NCBI GenBank assembly: GCA_030604285.1
Contig: JAUVWD010000012.1
Coordinates: 1-10,472 of the forward strand
From: Chloroflexota bacterium
GTDB lineage: Bacteria > Chloroflexota > Dehalococcoidia > GIF9 > AB-539-J10
Reading direction: 5' to 3'
DNA: 10,472 nt
Under the pieces are notes generated by a model that saw only the letters and a list, made by a program, of their open reading frames with translations, made no database searches and was not told the origin of the DNA. The number at the start of each line of letters is the position of its first letter. Position 1 is the first letter of the stretch. The position numbers were made by a program, and so were the translations under genes. Below, one piece after another: positions 1-6,756 of the stretch.

Positions 1-557
1 CGCAGGGCATCAGGAGCCTGCTTAACAAGAGCGGCCACAATATCGGCGTCATTCTTAAAATGCCCTCCGCCCATCACATCAAGGTAGTGGAAGTAGGGAG
101 AGTCCTTCTCGGATTTCGTTGCAGCTTGAATGCCCCCCTCAGCCATCACACTATTGGCATCGCCATGCCGAAGCTTCGTGGCTATAAGGACCTGGGCACC
201 ATCTGCCTCGGCAATAAGGGCGGCAATGGTGGCAGCCCCACCCCCACCGATAATCAAGACATCAGCTTCATAATCGTGCCTAGACAGGCTGACCTTGTCA
301 GGGTCAACCTTGCTCCTGGCCTCCAAGAGGTCGACAAACTCGTGAGCGATTCTATAACCCTTACTGGCACCGACTCTTATCTCCCTTCTCCCCTCTTCCT
401 TATAGTCAGGGTGATATTTCAGTATCTCCTGCCTTTCCTCCAGGGACATAAAGGGAAATTCCTCCCCCTTCTTCCTTTTCTCCACCCGGGCAGGCCTGGT
501 TGCCTCCACTTTCCTGATATGAGGCTCAAAGAAGTCTGGATATCCTAAGTAACTCAT
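1..557 (-). CDS. frdA: Fumarate reductase/succinate dehydrogenase-type flavoprotein subunit, N-terminal part (cut by left edge)
   Basis: The first 185 codons are visible, reading leftward from ATG at 555-557; the gene continues beyond position 1. The family interconverts fumarate and succinate on FAD and passes electrons to an iron-sulfur subunit, which is encoded just upstream. A hydrophilic extension of about 97 residues precedes the FAD-binding beta strand and glycine motif (ADVLIIGGGGAA, about residues 98-109). The conserved segment GDANSVMAEGGIQAA (132-146) and DVMGGGHF (160-167) follow. In E. coli FrdA the covalent-FAD histidine lies in SHTVAAEGG; the aligned residue here is Asn135, so I infer non-covalent FAD. 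There is no twin-arginine or other export signal, so it is probably cytoplasmic. A Shine-Dalgarno AGGAG (563-567) sits 5 bases before the ATG. The catalytic arginine and histidines lie outside the window, so fumarate versus another dicarboxylate cannot be settled. Confidence 0.88.
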   Translation of the reverse strand, partial: MSYLGYPDFFEPHIRKVEATRPARVEKRKKGEEFPFMSLEERQEILKYHPDYKEEGRREIRVGASKGYRIAHEFVDLLEARSKVDPDKVSLSRHDYEADVLIIGGGGAATIAALIAEADGAQVLIATKLRHGDANSVMAEGGIQAATKSEKDSPYFHYLDVMGGGHFKNDADIVAALVKQAPDAL

Positions 558-564
558 TTCGTCT

Positions 565-578
565 CCTGACTAGTCAGG
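565..578. repeat. 14-bp perfect palindrome overlapping the frdA ribosome binding site
   Basis: CCTGACTAGTCAGG reads identically on both strands. On the transcribed minus strand it can fold into a 5-bp stem with a CUAG loop, and its last bases include the AGG of the frdA Shine-Dalgarno. It could be a translation-modulating hairpin, an operator or chance. The sequence shows only the symmetry and the overlap. Confidence 0.45.
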
Positions 579-584
579 TCGTCC

Positions 585-661
585 GAGAACTCATGTAGAG
601 GGGTCACTTGCGGGCTCCCCCAAATCGGGAAGGGACAAGTCCCTCCCCTACGAGAGAACTC
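585..661. mobile_element. Short palindromic (MITE/REP-like) element with flanking 8-bp direct repeats
   Basis: An exact direct repeat GAGAACTC occurs at 585-592 and 654-661. It brackets a 61-bp palindrome-rich core (593-653). The core ends in near-inverted repeats, GTAGAGGGG (595-603) against CCCCTAC (645-651), pairing with one bulged A. It also holds an inner inverted repeat AGGGAC (631-636) / GTCCCT (639-644). Terminal inverted repeats next to a matching 8-bp repeat resemble a miniature inverted-repeat transposable element with its target-site duplication. It encodes no protein and sits in the 128-bp gap between the iron-sulfur and flavoprotein genes, so it is transcribed with the operon. 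It may act only as an RNA hairpin. Confidence 0.5.
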
Positions 662-685
662 CTTTTTCTTAGACAGCTTCACTGA

Positions 686-1468
686 CTATAGATATCTTTT
701 GTCCTTCGGTCTCCAATCCTCTCCGGCGGATACCGGTTCCACCTCTCGTTCCTGATACGCTTTTTTCAGTTCCTCTTCGTTCATGCCCTTTAGCTTCTCC
801 AAAGCCTCTTCATACTCCCCCTCCTCAACCGCCTTCACCATTTCGGCCAGGTGTTCTGCTCTGGAAAGGATTCTGGCTCCGTAGATTCTTCGTGCGAGTT
901 GAAACATGTGATACTGGGCCAATTCCCCCAAGCAGCGGCTCGTGCATAGCCCGCATTGGATACAGTCAAAGCTAAGCAGGGCAGCTTCAGAGATATCTCC
1001 TTGCTTCAAGGCTGCGATGGCATCCATAACTTGTATGCCCTGAGGGCAAGCTTTAGTGCAGGCATTGCAGGCTACACAGCGGAACAGCTCAGGATACAAG
1101 CCAAAAACCTCTTCAGAGGCGGAAGTCAACTCGGTGAATTTATACTCGGCTCGATTAGCAGGGAAAAAGGGAATCTGGGCTACATACATATCGGGTTCGA
1201 CTGTCTTCTGGCAGGCAAGCGCTACCTGCAATTTATAATCGCCAGGCTTACGATAGACGGTACCACAGGCTCCGCAGGTCCCCCCCCTGCATCCACAGCC
1301 CCGGATGAACCTGTAGCCAGCATATTCCATAGCTTTCATAATGGTAAGCCCTTCTGGTACCTCATAACGTTTTCCCATGATATGTACAGGAATAAGCTTC
1401 ACCGCTAATCGCTTCTTTTCCTTGACCATCGTTTCGGCCGGATTCTTGTTATTTTCTTTGACGCTCAT
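686..1468 (-). CDS. frdB: Fumarate reductase/succinate dehydrogenase iron-sulfur subunit with three FeS motifs
   Basis: This 260-residue protein relays electrons between the flavoprotein encoded downstream and the Hdr-like partners encoded upstream. The N-terminal plant-type ferredoxin domain (about 22-105) carries the [2Fe-2S] ligands Cys60, Cys65, Cys68 and Cys86 in CRGGTCGAC...C. The C-terminal domain has two complete CxxCxxCxxxC motifs, Cys131/134/137/141 and Cys169/172/175/179. Canonical SdhB/FrdB has one [4Fe-4S] and one [3Fe-4S] cluster, so the second full motif suggests two [4Fe-4S] clusters, as expected for an enzyme that feeds an HdrB-like module. The tail (about 205-260) is rich in Glu and Lys. 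The ATG start has a G-rich ribosome site (1475-1479) 6 bases upstream. The gene follows hdrB-like by 17 bases. There are no membrane segments. Confidence 0.9.
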   Translation of the reverse strand: MSVKENNKNPAETMVKEKKRLAVKLIPVHIMGKRYEVPEGLTIMKAMEYAGYRFIRGCGCRGGTCGACGTVYRKPGDYKLQVALACQKTVEPDMYVAQIPFFPANRAEYKFTELTSASEEVFGLYPELFRCVACNACTKACPQGIQVMDAIAALKQGDISEAALLSFDCIQCGLCTSRCLGELAQYHMFQLARRIYGARILSRAEHLAEMVKAVEEGEYEEALEKLKGMNEEELKKAYQEREVEPVSAGEDWRPKDKRYL

Positions 1469-1485
1469 TCTTGACCCCCGATCGG

Positions 1486-2379
1486 TTACAGGGCTTCAAC
1501 TCGAGGAAGCAAGTTCTTTTCCCGCAGGAGCAGTTCAGGTTCGCCATAATTGAGCTCGAAGTGACATACCTGAGGTCCAAGCCCTAAGGCCAGAGCCAGA
1601 AGCTGGGTGAAATAGAATAACGGCACACCGTCAAATCCGTCATGTTTCTTCATCAATTCTTTCTGCCCCTGGCCCAAATTGTAATCGCATAAAGGGCAAG
1701 TGAGAACCAAGGCTTCAGCCCCATGAGTCAATGCCGAGTTTAGGATGTGCCACGCATATTTCGGAATATCATCTGGACTGCTGACTATCTGATACGACCC
1801 GCAACACTCTGCAAACTCGGGAAAGTCCACAGGAGTAGCCCCGACAGCCTCGAGAAGCTCCTGTAAAATGGTGGGTTTCTCCACATCATCTATAGCTACC
1901 TCCCTGGGGCGAAGCAAGGTACACCCATAATAGGGGGCTACCCTCAATCCCCGCAGGGGGAGCTTGACCTTCTGAGCAAGAGCTTCCCACCCCACTTGGT
2001 CTTTCAACACCTCGAGGAGATGGACTACTTCTACTTCGCCGCCATAGTCTATCTCTTCATCCATAAAGCTATTCAGGGTACCTCTTTTTTCGGCATCCTC
2101 TTTCATCAAGAGATTAGCCCTCTTCAGAGTATTAAGGCAAAAAGAACATAAAGTAACCACCTCATTTTTCCCTTGTTCCTTCACTCGAATGAGATTGCGA
2201 ACAGGTGCTACCTGATGGATTAAATCATCATCAGCTAAAGAATAAACTGCACCACAACAGTTCCATCGCGGAATCTCCTCTAATCTAGACCCCAAAACTT
2301 CCATGGAAGCGATAGCAGGCTCCTCAAGATTCTTTGCCTTGGTTTTCAGGGTACATCCGGGATAATAAGCTAAGCTCAC
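1486..2379 (-). CDS. HdrB-like protein with two CCG domains (heterodisulfide reductase subunit B / SdhE family)
   Basis: The 297-residue product has two cysteine-rich CCG domains. The first set is Cys9, Cys41-Cys42, Cys78 and Cys81, giving C-X31-CC-X35-CxxC; the second is Cys153, Cys192-Cys193, Cys228 and Cys231, giving C-X38-CC-X34-CxxC. In HdrB these motifs bind the noncubane [4Fe-4S] clusters that cleave a heterodisulfide. Related domains occur in methanogen TfrB and in SdhE, the anchor-like subunit of class E fumarate reductases. The segment FYFTQLLALALGLG near 255-270 is the amphipathic helix usual in the family, not a clear membrane span. GTG is the start, 12 bases after the HdrC-like stop, with only a weak ribosome site. 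With frdAB next to it, I infer that it is the electron entry or exit module of the reductase. The physiological partner (thiol, quinone or other) is unknown. Confidence 0.85.
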   Translation of the reverse strand: MSLAYYPGCTLKTKAKNLEEPAIASMEVLGSRLEEIPRWNCCGAVYSLADDDLIHQVAPVRNLIRVKEQGKNEVVTLCSFCLNTLKRANLLMKEDAEKRGTLNSFMDEEIDYGGEVEVVHLLEVLKDQVGWEALAQKVKLPLRGLRVAPYYGCTLLRPREVAIDDVEKPTILQELLEAVGATPVDFPEFAECCGSYQIVSSPDDIPKYAWHILNSALTHGAEALVLTCPLCDYNLGQGQKELMKKHDGFDGVPLFYFTQLLALALGLGPQVCHFELNYGEPELLLREKNLLPRVEAL

Positions 2380-2391
2380 TTTTCTATGTCT

Positions 2392-2799
2392 CTAGCCGCT
2401 AAACTTCCTCAGCCCACCGACCATGGCTAGCTGAGGAAGCGCACATCGTTCCTGGGGCGAGATATCTTCGGGGCGCAAGTGGTCAACGTTTTTTCTGAGC
2501 GTGAGAAGCCTGATTGCCTCCATTACCTTAGAGAGATCAAATCCTCTGGGGCAATTGACAGTACAGGCAAGACAAGAAGCGCAAGTCCAAACAGTTCTGG
2601 AACTGGTGATTTCCTCTTCCAACCCTAATCGTGCCAGCTCGATAACCTGACGAGGGGGAAGATCCATACTGGAAACCATGGGGCAATTTCCGGAGCATAA
2701 ACCACATTGGTAACATAAGTGAAGGTTTTGCCCGCTAATCTCCTTGACTTTCCTTACAAACTCACTGCCTAGTGTTTTGGACGAAATGGTTGCAGACAT
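2392..2799 (-). CDS. HdrC-like ferredoxin subunit (two [4Fe-4S] motifs)
   Basis: This small 135-residue protein has two motifs of CxxCxxCxxxCP type, Cys29/32/35/39 and Cys73/76/79/83. They are separated by the PPRQVIELARLG segment that is characteristic of HdrC. In heterodisulfide reductases HdrC wires the flavin/FeS subunit HdrA to HdrB. Here there is no HdrA and the next genes are an HdrB-like protein, FrdB and FrdA, so I infer that it conducts electrons inside a soluble fumarate reductase complex or between it and a soluble donor. It lacks the membrane segments of HdrE or DsrM relatives. ATG start, with AAGGAG about 10 bases upstream; the gene begins 24 bases after the fumarase stop. Confidence 0.85.
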   Translation of the reverse strand: MSATISSKTLGSEFVRKVKEISGQNLHLCYQCGLCSGNCPMVSSMDLPPRQVIELARLGLEEEITSSRTVWTCASCLACTVNCPRGFDLSKVMEAIRLLTLRKNVDHLRPEDISPQERCALPQLAMVGGLRKFSG

Positions 2800-2823
2800 C
2801 CGCTTCTTGCTCCTTCAATTGCT

Positions 2824-3681
2824 TTATAGGATCTCTTCTCCACGGCGGGCGCACCAGCACTGCACGTTGACTGCTACAGGCATGCTGGCAATATGGCAAG
2901 GGAAGGTTTCCACATGAACTGCTAAGGCGGTAACTGTACCACCGTAGCCCATAGCTCCGATGCCTAGATTGTTAACGCTGTGCAGGATTTCCCTCTCCAG
3001 ATCGGCGACCTCGGGGTCAGGGTTCGGTTCGCCAGTTCTGCGCAAGAGTGCCCTCTTGGCTATGAGCATTGTCTTGTCAGTTGTCCCACCTATACCGACA
3101 CCGATAATAACCGGCGGGCAGGGATTGCCACCAACCTCATCAACAATGTTGACGATGAAATCTATCACCCCCTGGCTTCCTTTAGCTGGAGTTAGAACCG
3201 TTAGGCGAGAACAATTTTCTGAGCCACCTCCTTTGGGCAAGATGCTGACTTTGATTCTGTCTCCGGGAACTATATCGGTATGAATCATAGCTGGTGTGTT
3301 GTCTCTGGTATTTACCCTCGCAAAACAAGGCTGGCTCACTATGGACTTACGCAAATAACCCTTATCGTATCCCTGGCGTACTCCTTCGTTGACTGCCGCA
3401 TAAAGGTCTCCGTCCGTTATGTGAACTTCCTGCCCTAGCTCCAGCATGACAACAGCGGCACCAGTGTCCTGGCAAAGAGGAGTTTGCTCCTTGCCGGCAA
3501 TTTCTGCATTTTCCAGAATTCTATCCAATACATCGCGACAAACAGGGGATTCTTCTTTTTCCCTTGCTTGCCTGAGAGCAGTTAACACATCCTCGGGCAG
3601 ATAATGGCAGGAATGCTCGAATAAACGAGCTACGGTGTTCGTTACGTCACCAGCCTGAATTTCTCTCATTACACCTAACAC
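2824..3681 (-). CDS. fumA: Class I fumarate hydratase, alpha (N-terminal) subunit
   Basis: This 285-residue protein is the alpha half of the oxygen-sensitive [4Fe-4S] fumarase/tartrate dehydratase family, which interconverts malate and fumarate. Visible motifs are PLCQDTG (68-74), with the likely cluster ligand Cys70; ILPKGGGSEN (147-156); NPCPPVIIGVGIGG (186-199), with Cys188; LGIGAMGYGGTVTALAVHVE near 239-258; and Cys275 in VNVQCWCARR. The length equals the alpha subunit of split enzymes. The beta subunit, which supplies the rest of the active site, is not adjacent: the next gene is HdrC-like. The first in-frame start is GTG at 3679-3681. An ATG four codons later (3667-3669), preceded by AGGTG, is at least as likely. 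The gene starts 3 bases after the malate dehydrogenase relic, so the two were probably translationally linked. Confidence 0.9.
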   Translation of the reverse strand: MLGVMREIQAGDVTNTVARLFEHSCHYLPEDVLTALRQAREKEESPVCRDVLDRILENAEIAGKEQTPLCQDTGAAVVMLELGQEVHITDGDLYAAVNEGVRQGYDKGYLRKSIVSQPCFARVNTRDNTPAMIHTDIVPGDRIKVSILPKGGGSENCSRLTVLTPAKGSQGVIDFIVNIVDEVGGNPCPPVIIGVGIGGTTDKTMLIAKRALLRRTGEPNPDPEVADLEREILHSVNNLGIGAMGYGGTVTALAVHVETFPCHIASMPVAVNVQCWCARRGEEIL

Positions 3682-3684
3682 TGA

Positions 3685-4560
3685 TCATAAGTTCATGACC
3701 TTGACCAGCTCTCGCACTGCATCAGCTGATTTCCTCAATGCCGCATCTTCCTCAGGGGTCAACTTGAGCTCTATTATCTGCTCAATGCCATATTCCCCCT
3801 CCGGATAGGCAGCGCAGGGCAATGTCTTCTTCTTGTCCAGGATTACGGCATCCATCATTCGAACCGTGGCTGCTGCTGGAACATAAAAGCACTATCCGTT
3901 TTAAGCAACTTCACTATTTCACCCCGCCCTTAACTGTGTGCTCCACCGGACTATCAACCTTCTCCTTAGACAGACGTTCAGCAAGGGGAACACCACCGAC
4001 TGTACAAAGTCTGGTAACTGCCACCATCGTATCGCCATGCCCACCTAGAACGCAGCTGGACACATCCTTTGCTGAGACACCGAGGTCTTGAGCGACGAAA
4101 GTCCGAAACCTGGCGCTGTCGAGGATACCAGATTGCCCAGACACCTTGCTCCAAGGGAACTTACTTATATGAAGAGCCAACTGGGTCATGGCATCCAAAG
4201 GATTGGCCACCACGATAATTGTGCAGTTAGGTGAATACTGGACAACTCTCTCGGTAACCTCCCGGACTATTCTCATGTTGGTAAGCACCAGGTCATCTCG
4301 GCTCATCCCCGGTTTACGTGGTATCCCCGAAGTGATGACGACAATATCTGAACCACAGTTTCTTCATAGTCATTAGTTCCAGTAATCTTAACGTCCGAAT
4401 CGATTATGGGGGTGGCCTCCAGCATGTCCAGTATCTTGCCCTGAGGAAGCCCTTCAATCATATCTACCAACACGACATCCAAATACCCCTTTTCAGCAAT
4501 CCTGAAAGCGCAAGTTGCACCTACATTTCCCGCACCAATTATGGAAACCTTGCTGCGCAT
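3685..4560 (-). pseudogene. mdh: Malate dehydrogenase (NAD-dependent, Chloroflexus-type), disrupted by three frameshifts and an internal deletion
   Basis: Read leftward from ATG 4558-4560, the gene gives the Rossmann start [13 protein letters not shown] and runs 68 codons to NDYEET before losing frame. Restoring one base near 4355/4356 (GT to GnT) recovers [18 protein letters not shown] and 144 further codons, including the NPLDAMT, LDSARFR and catalytic-His GGHGD motifs. A second missing base in a G run (CCCC at 3922-3925 on plus) leads to a stop at 3914-3916; repair gives KGGGEIVKLL. A third missing base in a T run (AAAA at 3885-3888 on plus) must be restored to read [14 protein letters not shown] to the TGA at 3685-3687. 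The repaired product is only 292 residues against about 309 in the family. The family's conserved GVP-containing stretch after GEYGI is missing (junction near 3783-3789). The enzyme would interconvert malate and oxaloacetate. I infer that it is inactive as sequenced. Confidence 0.85.
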
Positions 4561-4569
4561 GGCACTCAT

Positions 4570-4575
4570 CTCCTT
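4570..4575 (-). promoter_or_regulatory. Ribosome binding site that fixes the mdh start
   Basis: AAGGAG on the minus strand lies 9 bases before ATG 4558-4560. An upstream in-frame TTG at 4602 and an ATG at 4567-4569 that touches this site are therefore less likely starts. The N-terminus [11 protein letters not shown] then matches the family's usual length. Confidence 0.6.
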
Positions 4576-4627
4576 GTTGCTTCCTTCATATTGACCCTTC
4601 AATTACGAGGCGGATATGAGGAGAAAT

Positions 4628-6613
4628 TCAGGCAATAACAGCTAAGATATCATCCTTGTTCACGGAATCCCCCGGTCCGAAGTTGATTGCCTTAACCGCT
4701 CCGGCAGCAGGAGCAGGGATGGTATTTTGCATCTTCATTGCCTCCAAGATAAGCAGCGCATCACCAGCCTTCACTTTATCCTCTACATTGACCAAGTAAC
4801 GGATAATCATACCTGGCATAGGTGCAAGTACCTTCGTTCCTTCAGCAACTGCAGCAGGTGATGCTTCCTTTGCCTCCGCCTTTTGGGGTGCTTTTGCAGC
4901 TGGAGATGGGGGAGGAGTGGCAACCACACTTACAGTTGGGGAAAGAGTGATAGTTGGAGAACCGCCCACGGCCTCCACTTCCACTTGATAATACTCATCT
5001 TCGACGAAAACATTGAATGTTCTCACACCGGGCCCTTTTTCAGGGACCACTTTCTCCGGCTTTTCCACCAATTTGCCGGCTTTGGCTTTGGCGATAAGCT
5101 CATCCTCCTTCTTCACCTCCTCAAGGGTCCTGGGAGCGCGGGGAGCCTTCCAATCATCGGGAATAGTTCTATCTATGCCATACTTATATTTCAAGAAGCG
5201 AGAGCCAGTAGTAGGATAAAGAGCATACGTAAGTACATCTTGAGTATTCTTGGCAAATTCCTGCGACTCTTTAGTAGCTTTTTCCAGTTCCGGCTCCAGT
5301 ATATCAGCAGCCCGGCACTCGATTGGCTCCTCACCCCTTTCATAGCCCTTGAGCACCATCTTCTGGATTTCTTTATCTATGGGTGCTGGCGACCGTCCAT
5401 AGAGGCCCCAGCAATAATCCTTAGTTTCCTTGGGAACCATCTCATAGCGCCCAACCAGGACATTTTGCACTGCCTGGACACCAATAATCTGGCTTGTGGG
5501 CGTAACTAAAGGCGGATAGCCAAGCTCTGCCCTGGTTCTAGCAGTTTCCGCCCGCACCTCATCCAACTTGTTCAGAGCATTGGCTTGCTTTAGTTGCGCC
5601 ACCAGGTTCGTGGTCATGCCACCCGGGATTTGGTGCACCAGCACACCGGTGTCAATAACCGACATCCTCGAGGTGTCGAGAAAGTCCCTATATTTAGGGG
5701 CGATTTGCTCAAGCATCTGTCCACACTTAAATAGTTGTTCAATGTCAAGCCCTGTATCCCTGTCTGTGCCGTATAGTGCAACCACCAGAGGCTCGATAGG
5801 TGGTTGTGAGGAACGCAATGCAAAGGGAGACAAAGCAGTATCAACAACGTCAACCCCGGCCTCAACCGCCTTCAGCACAGACATGGAAGCCTGCCCACTG
5901 GTGTAGTGGGTGTGGAGCTCAATAGGAACCTTCAAGTTTTCTTTAAGACCCTTGATTAGTTCATAGGCATCATATGGGGAGATAAGCCCAGCCTGATCCT
6001 TGATGCAAATAGAATCGGCACCCATGTCTTGGAGAATGAGGGCTTTCTTGATATAGTATTCCAGATTGTAGACTGGCCCACCCATCCTCGGCTGAGTCAG
6101 TGAATAACATATGGCTCCTTGGTAATGCTTGCCCACCTTCTTGATTGCTTTGGCCGCACGCTCATGGTTGCGCTCGTCATTCACAGCATCGAAAACACGG
6201 AAGATATCAATGCCAACCTCGGCAGCTTGTTCCACAGAAGCATCAACCAGATCATCAGGATGGTTGCGATAAGCGACTAAATTCTGTCCCCTTAAAAGCA
6301 TCTGTAACTGAGTATCAGGCATGAGTTTCTTTAATTTGCGAGGCCTGTCCCAGGGGTCCTCACCCAAGAAACGGTGGGGCACGTCAAATGTTGCCCCACC
6401 CCAGACTTCCATGGAGTAAAAACCACATTGATTCATTTCAGATGCCATCCACTCCATATCTTCAGTTCGCATCCTGGTAGCCAATGTGGATTGATGCCCA
6501 TCACGAAAGGTAGTATCACAAATTTTGACCGGATTTCTAGCTTTCGGCCTCGCCTTCACCTTATCAGTAGTTAAGTCTTTCGCCAGGAGAGGACCTTTTC
6601 CTAGTTCATTCAT
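4628..6613 (-). CDS. oadA: Transcarboxylase 5S-type / oxaloacetate decarboxylase alpha-type carboxyltransferase fused to biotin carrier domain
   Basis: The 661-residue protein moves a carboxyl group between carboxybiotin and pyruvate/oxaloacetate. An HMGL-like TIM barrel (about 28-300) begins with DTTFRDGHQS (33-42). Its predicted metal site comprises Asp33, the carbamylated lysine Lys205 in CIKDQAG, and His234/His236 in HTHYTSG. A PYC/OadA conserved domain follows (about 300-500). A Pro/Ala-rich linker (about 560-590) leads to a C-terminal biotinyl domain with EAMKM, biotin on Lys627. The same fold serves pyruvate carboxylase subunit B, the OadA sodium pump and methylmalonyl-CoA:pyruvate transcarboxylase. 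No biotin carboxylase and no membrane OadB/MmdB gene is present, while a 12S-type gene is, so I favour the transcarboxylase with the 1.3S carrier fused to 5S. The start is ATG, with a weak AGAAGA ribosome site after a 161-bp gap. Confidence 0.88.
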   Translation of the reverse strand: MNELGKGPLLAKDLTTDKVKARPKARNPVKICDTTFRDGHQSTLATRMRTEDMEWMASEMNQCGFYSMEVWGGATFDVPHRFLGEDPWDRPRKLKKLMPDTQLQMLLRGQNLVAYRNHPDDLVDASVEQAAEVGIDIFRVFDAVNDERNHERAAKAIKKVGKHYQGAICYSLTQPRMGGPVYNLEYYIKKALILQDMGADSICIKDQAGLISPYDAYELIKGLKENLKVPIELHTHYTSGQASMSVLKAVEAGVDVVDTALSPFALRSSQPPIEPLVVALYGTDRDTGLDIEQLFKCGQMLEQIAPKYRDFLDTSRMSVIDTGVLVHQIPGGMTTNLVAQLKQANALNKLDEVRAETARTRAELGYPPLVTPTSQIIGVQAVQNVLVGRYEMVPKETKDYCWGLYGRSPAPIDKEIQKMVLKGYERGEEPIECRAADILEPELEKATKESQEFAKNTQDVLTYALYPTTGSRFLKYKYGIDRTIPDDWKAPRAPRTLEEVKKEDELIAKAKAGKLVEKPEKVVPEKGPGVRTFNVFVEDEYYQVEVEAVGGSPTITLSPTVSVVATPPPSPAAKAPQKAEAKEASPAAVAEGTKVLAPMPGMIIRYLVNVEDKVKAGDALLILEAMKMQNTIPAPAAGAVKAINFGPGDSVNKDDILAVIA

Positions 6614-6662
6614 AAATTATCTTCTTTCCGCAATTACGGGCCCTTCGCCCTTGGCCATGCTT

Positions 6663-6740
6663 AGCGAAGCGAAGAATCTAATCCGCTCAGGGCAAACTCC
6701 GCGGAGAAGTCAGACCCTTTGCCGGCCTCTTCGCTTCGCT
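6663..6740. repeat. Nested inverted repeat, palindromic intergenic element
   Basis: The outer arms AGCGAAGCGAAG (6663-6674) and CTTCGCTTCGCT (6729-6740) are a perfect 12-bp inverted repeat. Inside are arms GGCAAA (6691-6696) / TTTGCC (6718-6723) and the 10-bp palindrome CTCCGCGGAG (6697-6706). The element lies in the 161-bp gap between the small gamma-like gene and the 5S gene. It has no coding capacity and no flanking direct repeat that I could identify. It looks like a dispersed intergenic palindrome and could fold in the operon mRNA. Confidence 0.6.
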
Positions 6741-6756
6741 CAGAGCTTGGGCTCGG

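Noticed and set aside
60..548. Plus-strand open frame of 162 codons
   Set aside because: It lies antisense to the flavoprotein gene, which carries clear FAD motifs, and its translation resembles no protein I know.
585..661. Intrinsic terminator between frdB and frdA
   Set aside because: The stem is GC-rich, but no U-run follows it on the minus strand, and the downstream gene belongs functionally to the same complex.
1486..2799. A complete heterodisulfide reductase or a methanogen origin
   Set aside because: There is no HdrA gene, and the surrounding genes (cmk-plsC-ispH, class I fumarase alpha, transcarboxylase) look bacterial. The Hdr-like proteins are better read as reductase partners.
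3914..4560. Programmed ribosomal frameshifting in malate dehydrogenase
   Set aside because: Three separate shifts would be needed, with no slippery site plus downstream structure that I can recognise, and the repaired product still lacks a conserved segment. Decay explains it better.
3685..4560. The mdh lesions as sequencing errors only
   Set aside because: Two of the three lie in short homopolymer runs, so errors remain possible there. However, the roughly 17-residue in-frame loss and the absence of similar shifts in the other genes argue against a purely technical cause. Raw reads would settle it.
4883..5509. Plus-strand open frame of 208 codons
   Set aside because: It is antisense to the well-supported biotin carboxyltransferase gene, with no ribosome site or recognisable motif.
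4628..6613. Pyruvate carboxylase subunit B or a sodium-pumping oxaloacetate decarboxylase as first choice
   Set aside because: The protein alone cannot exclude these, but no biotin carboxylase or membrane beta subunit is nearby, while a methylmalonyl-type 12S gene is. Transcarboxylase fits better.
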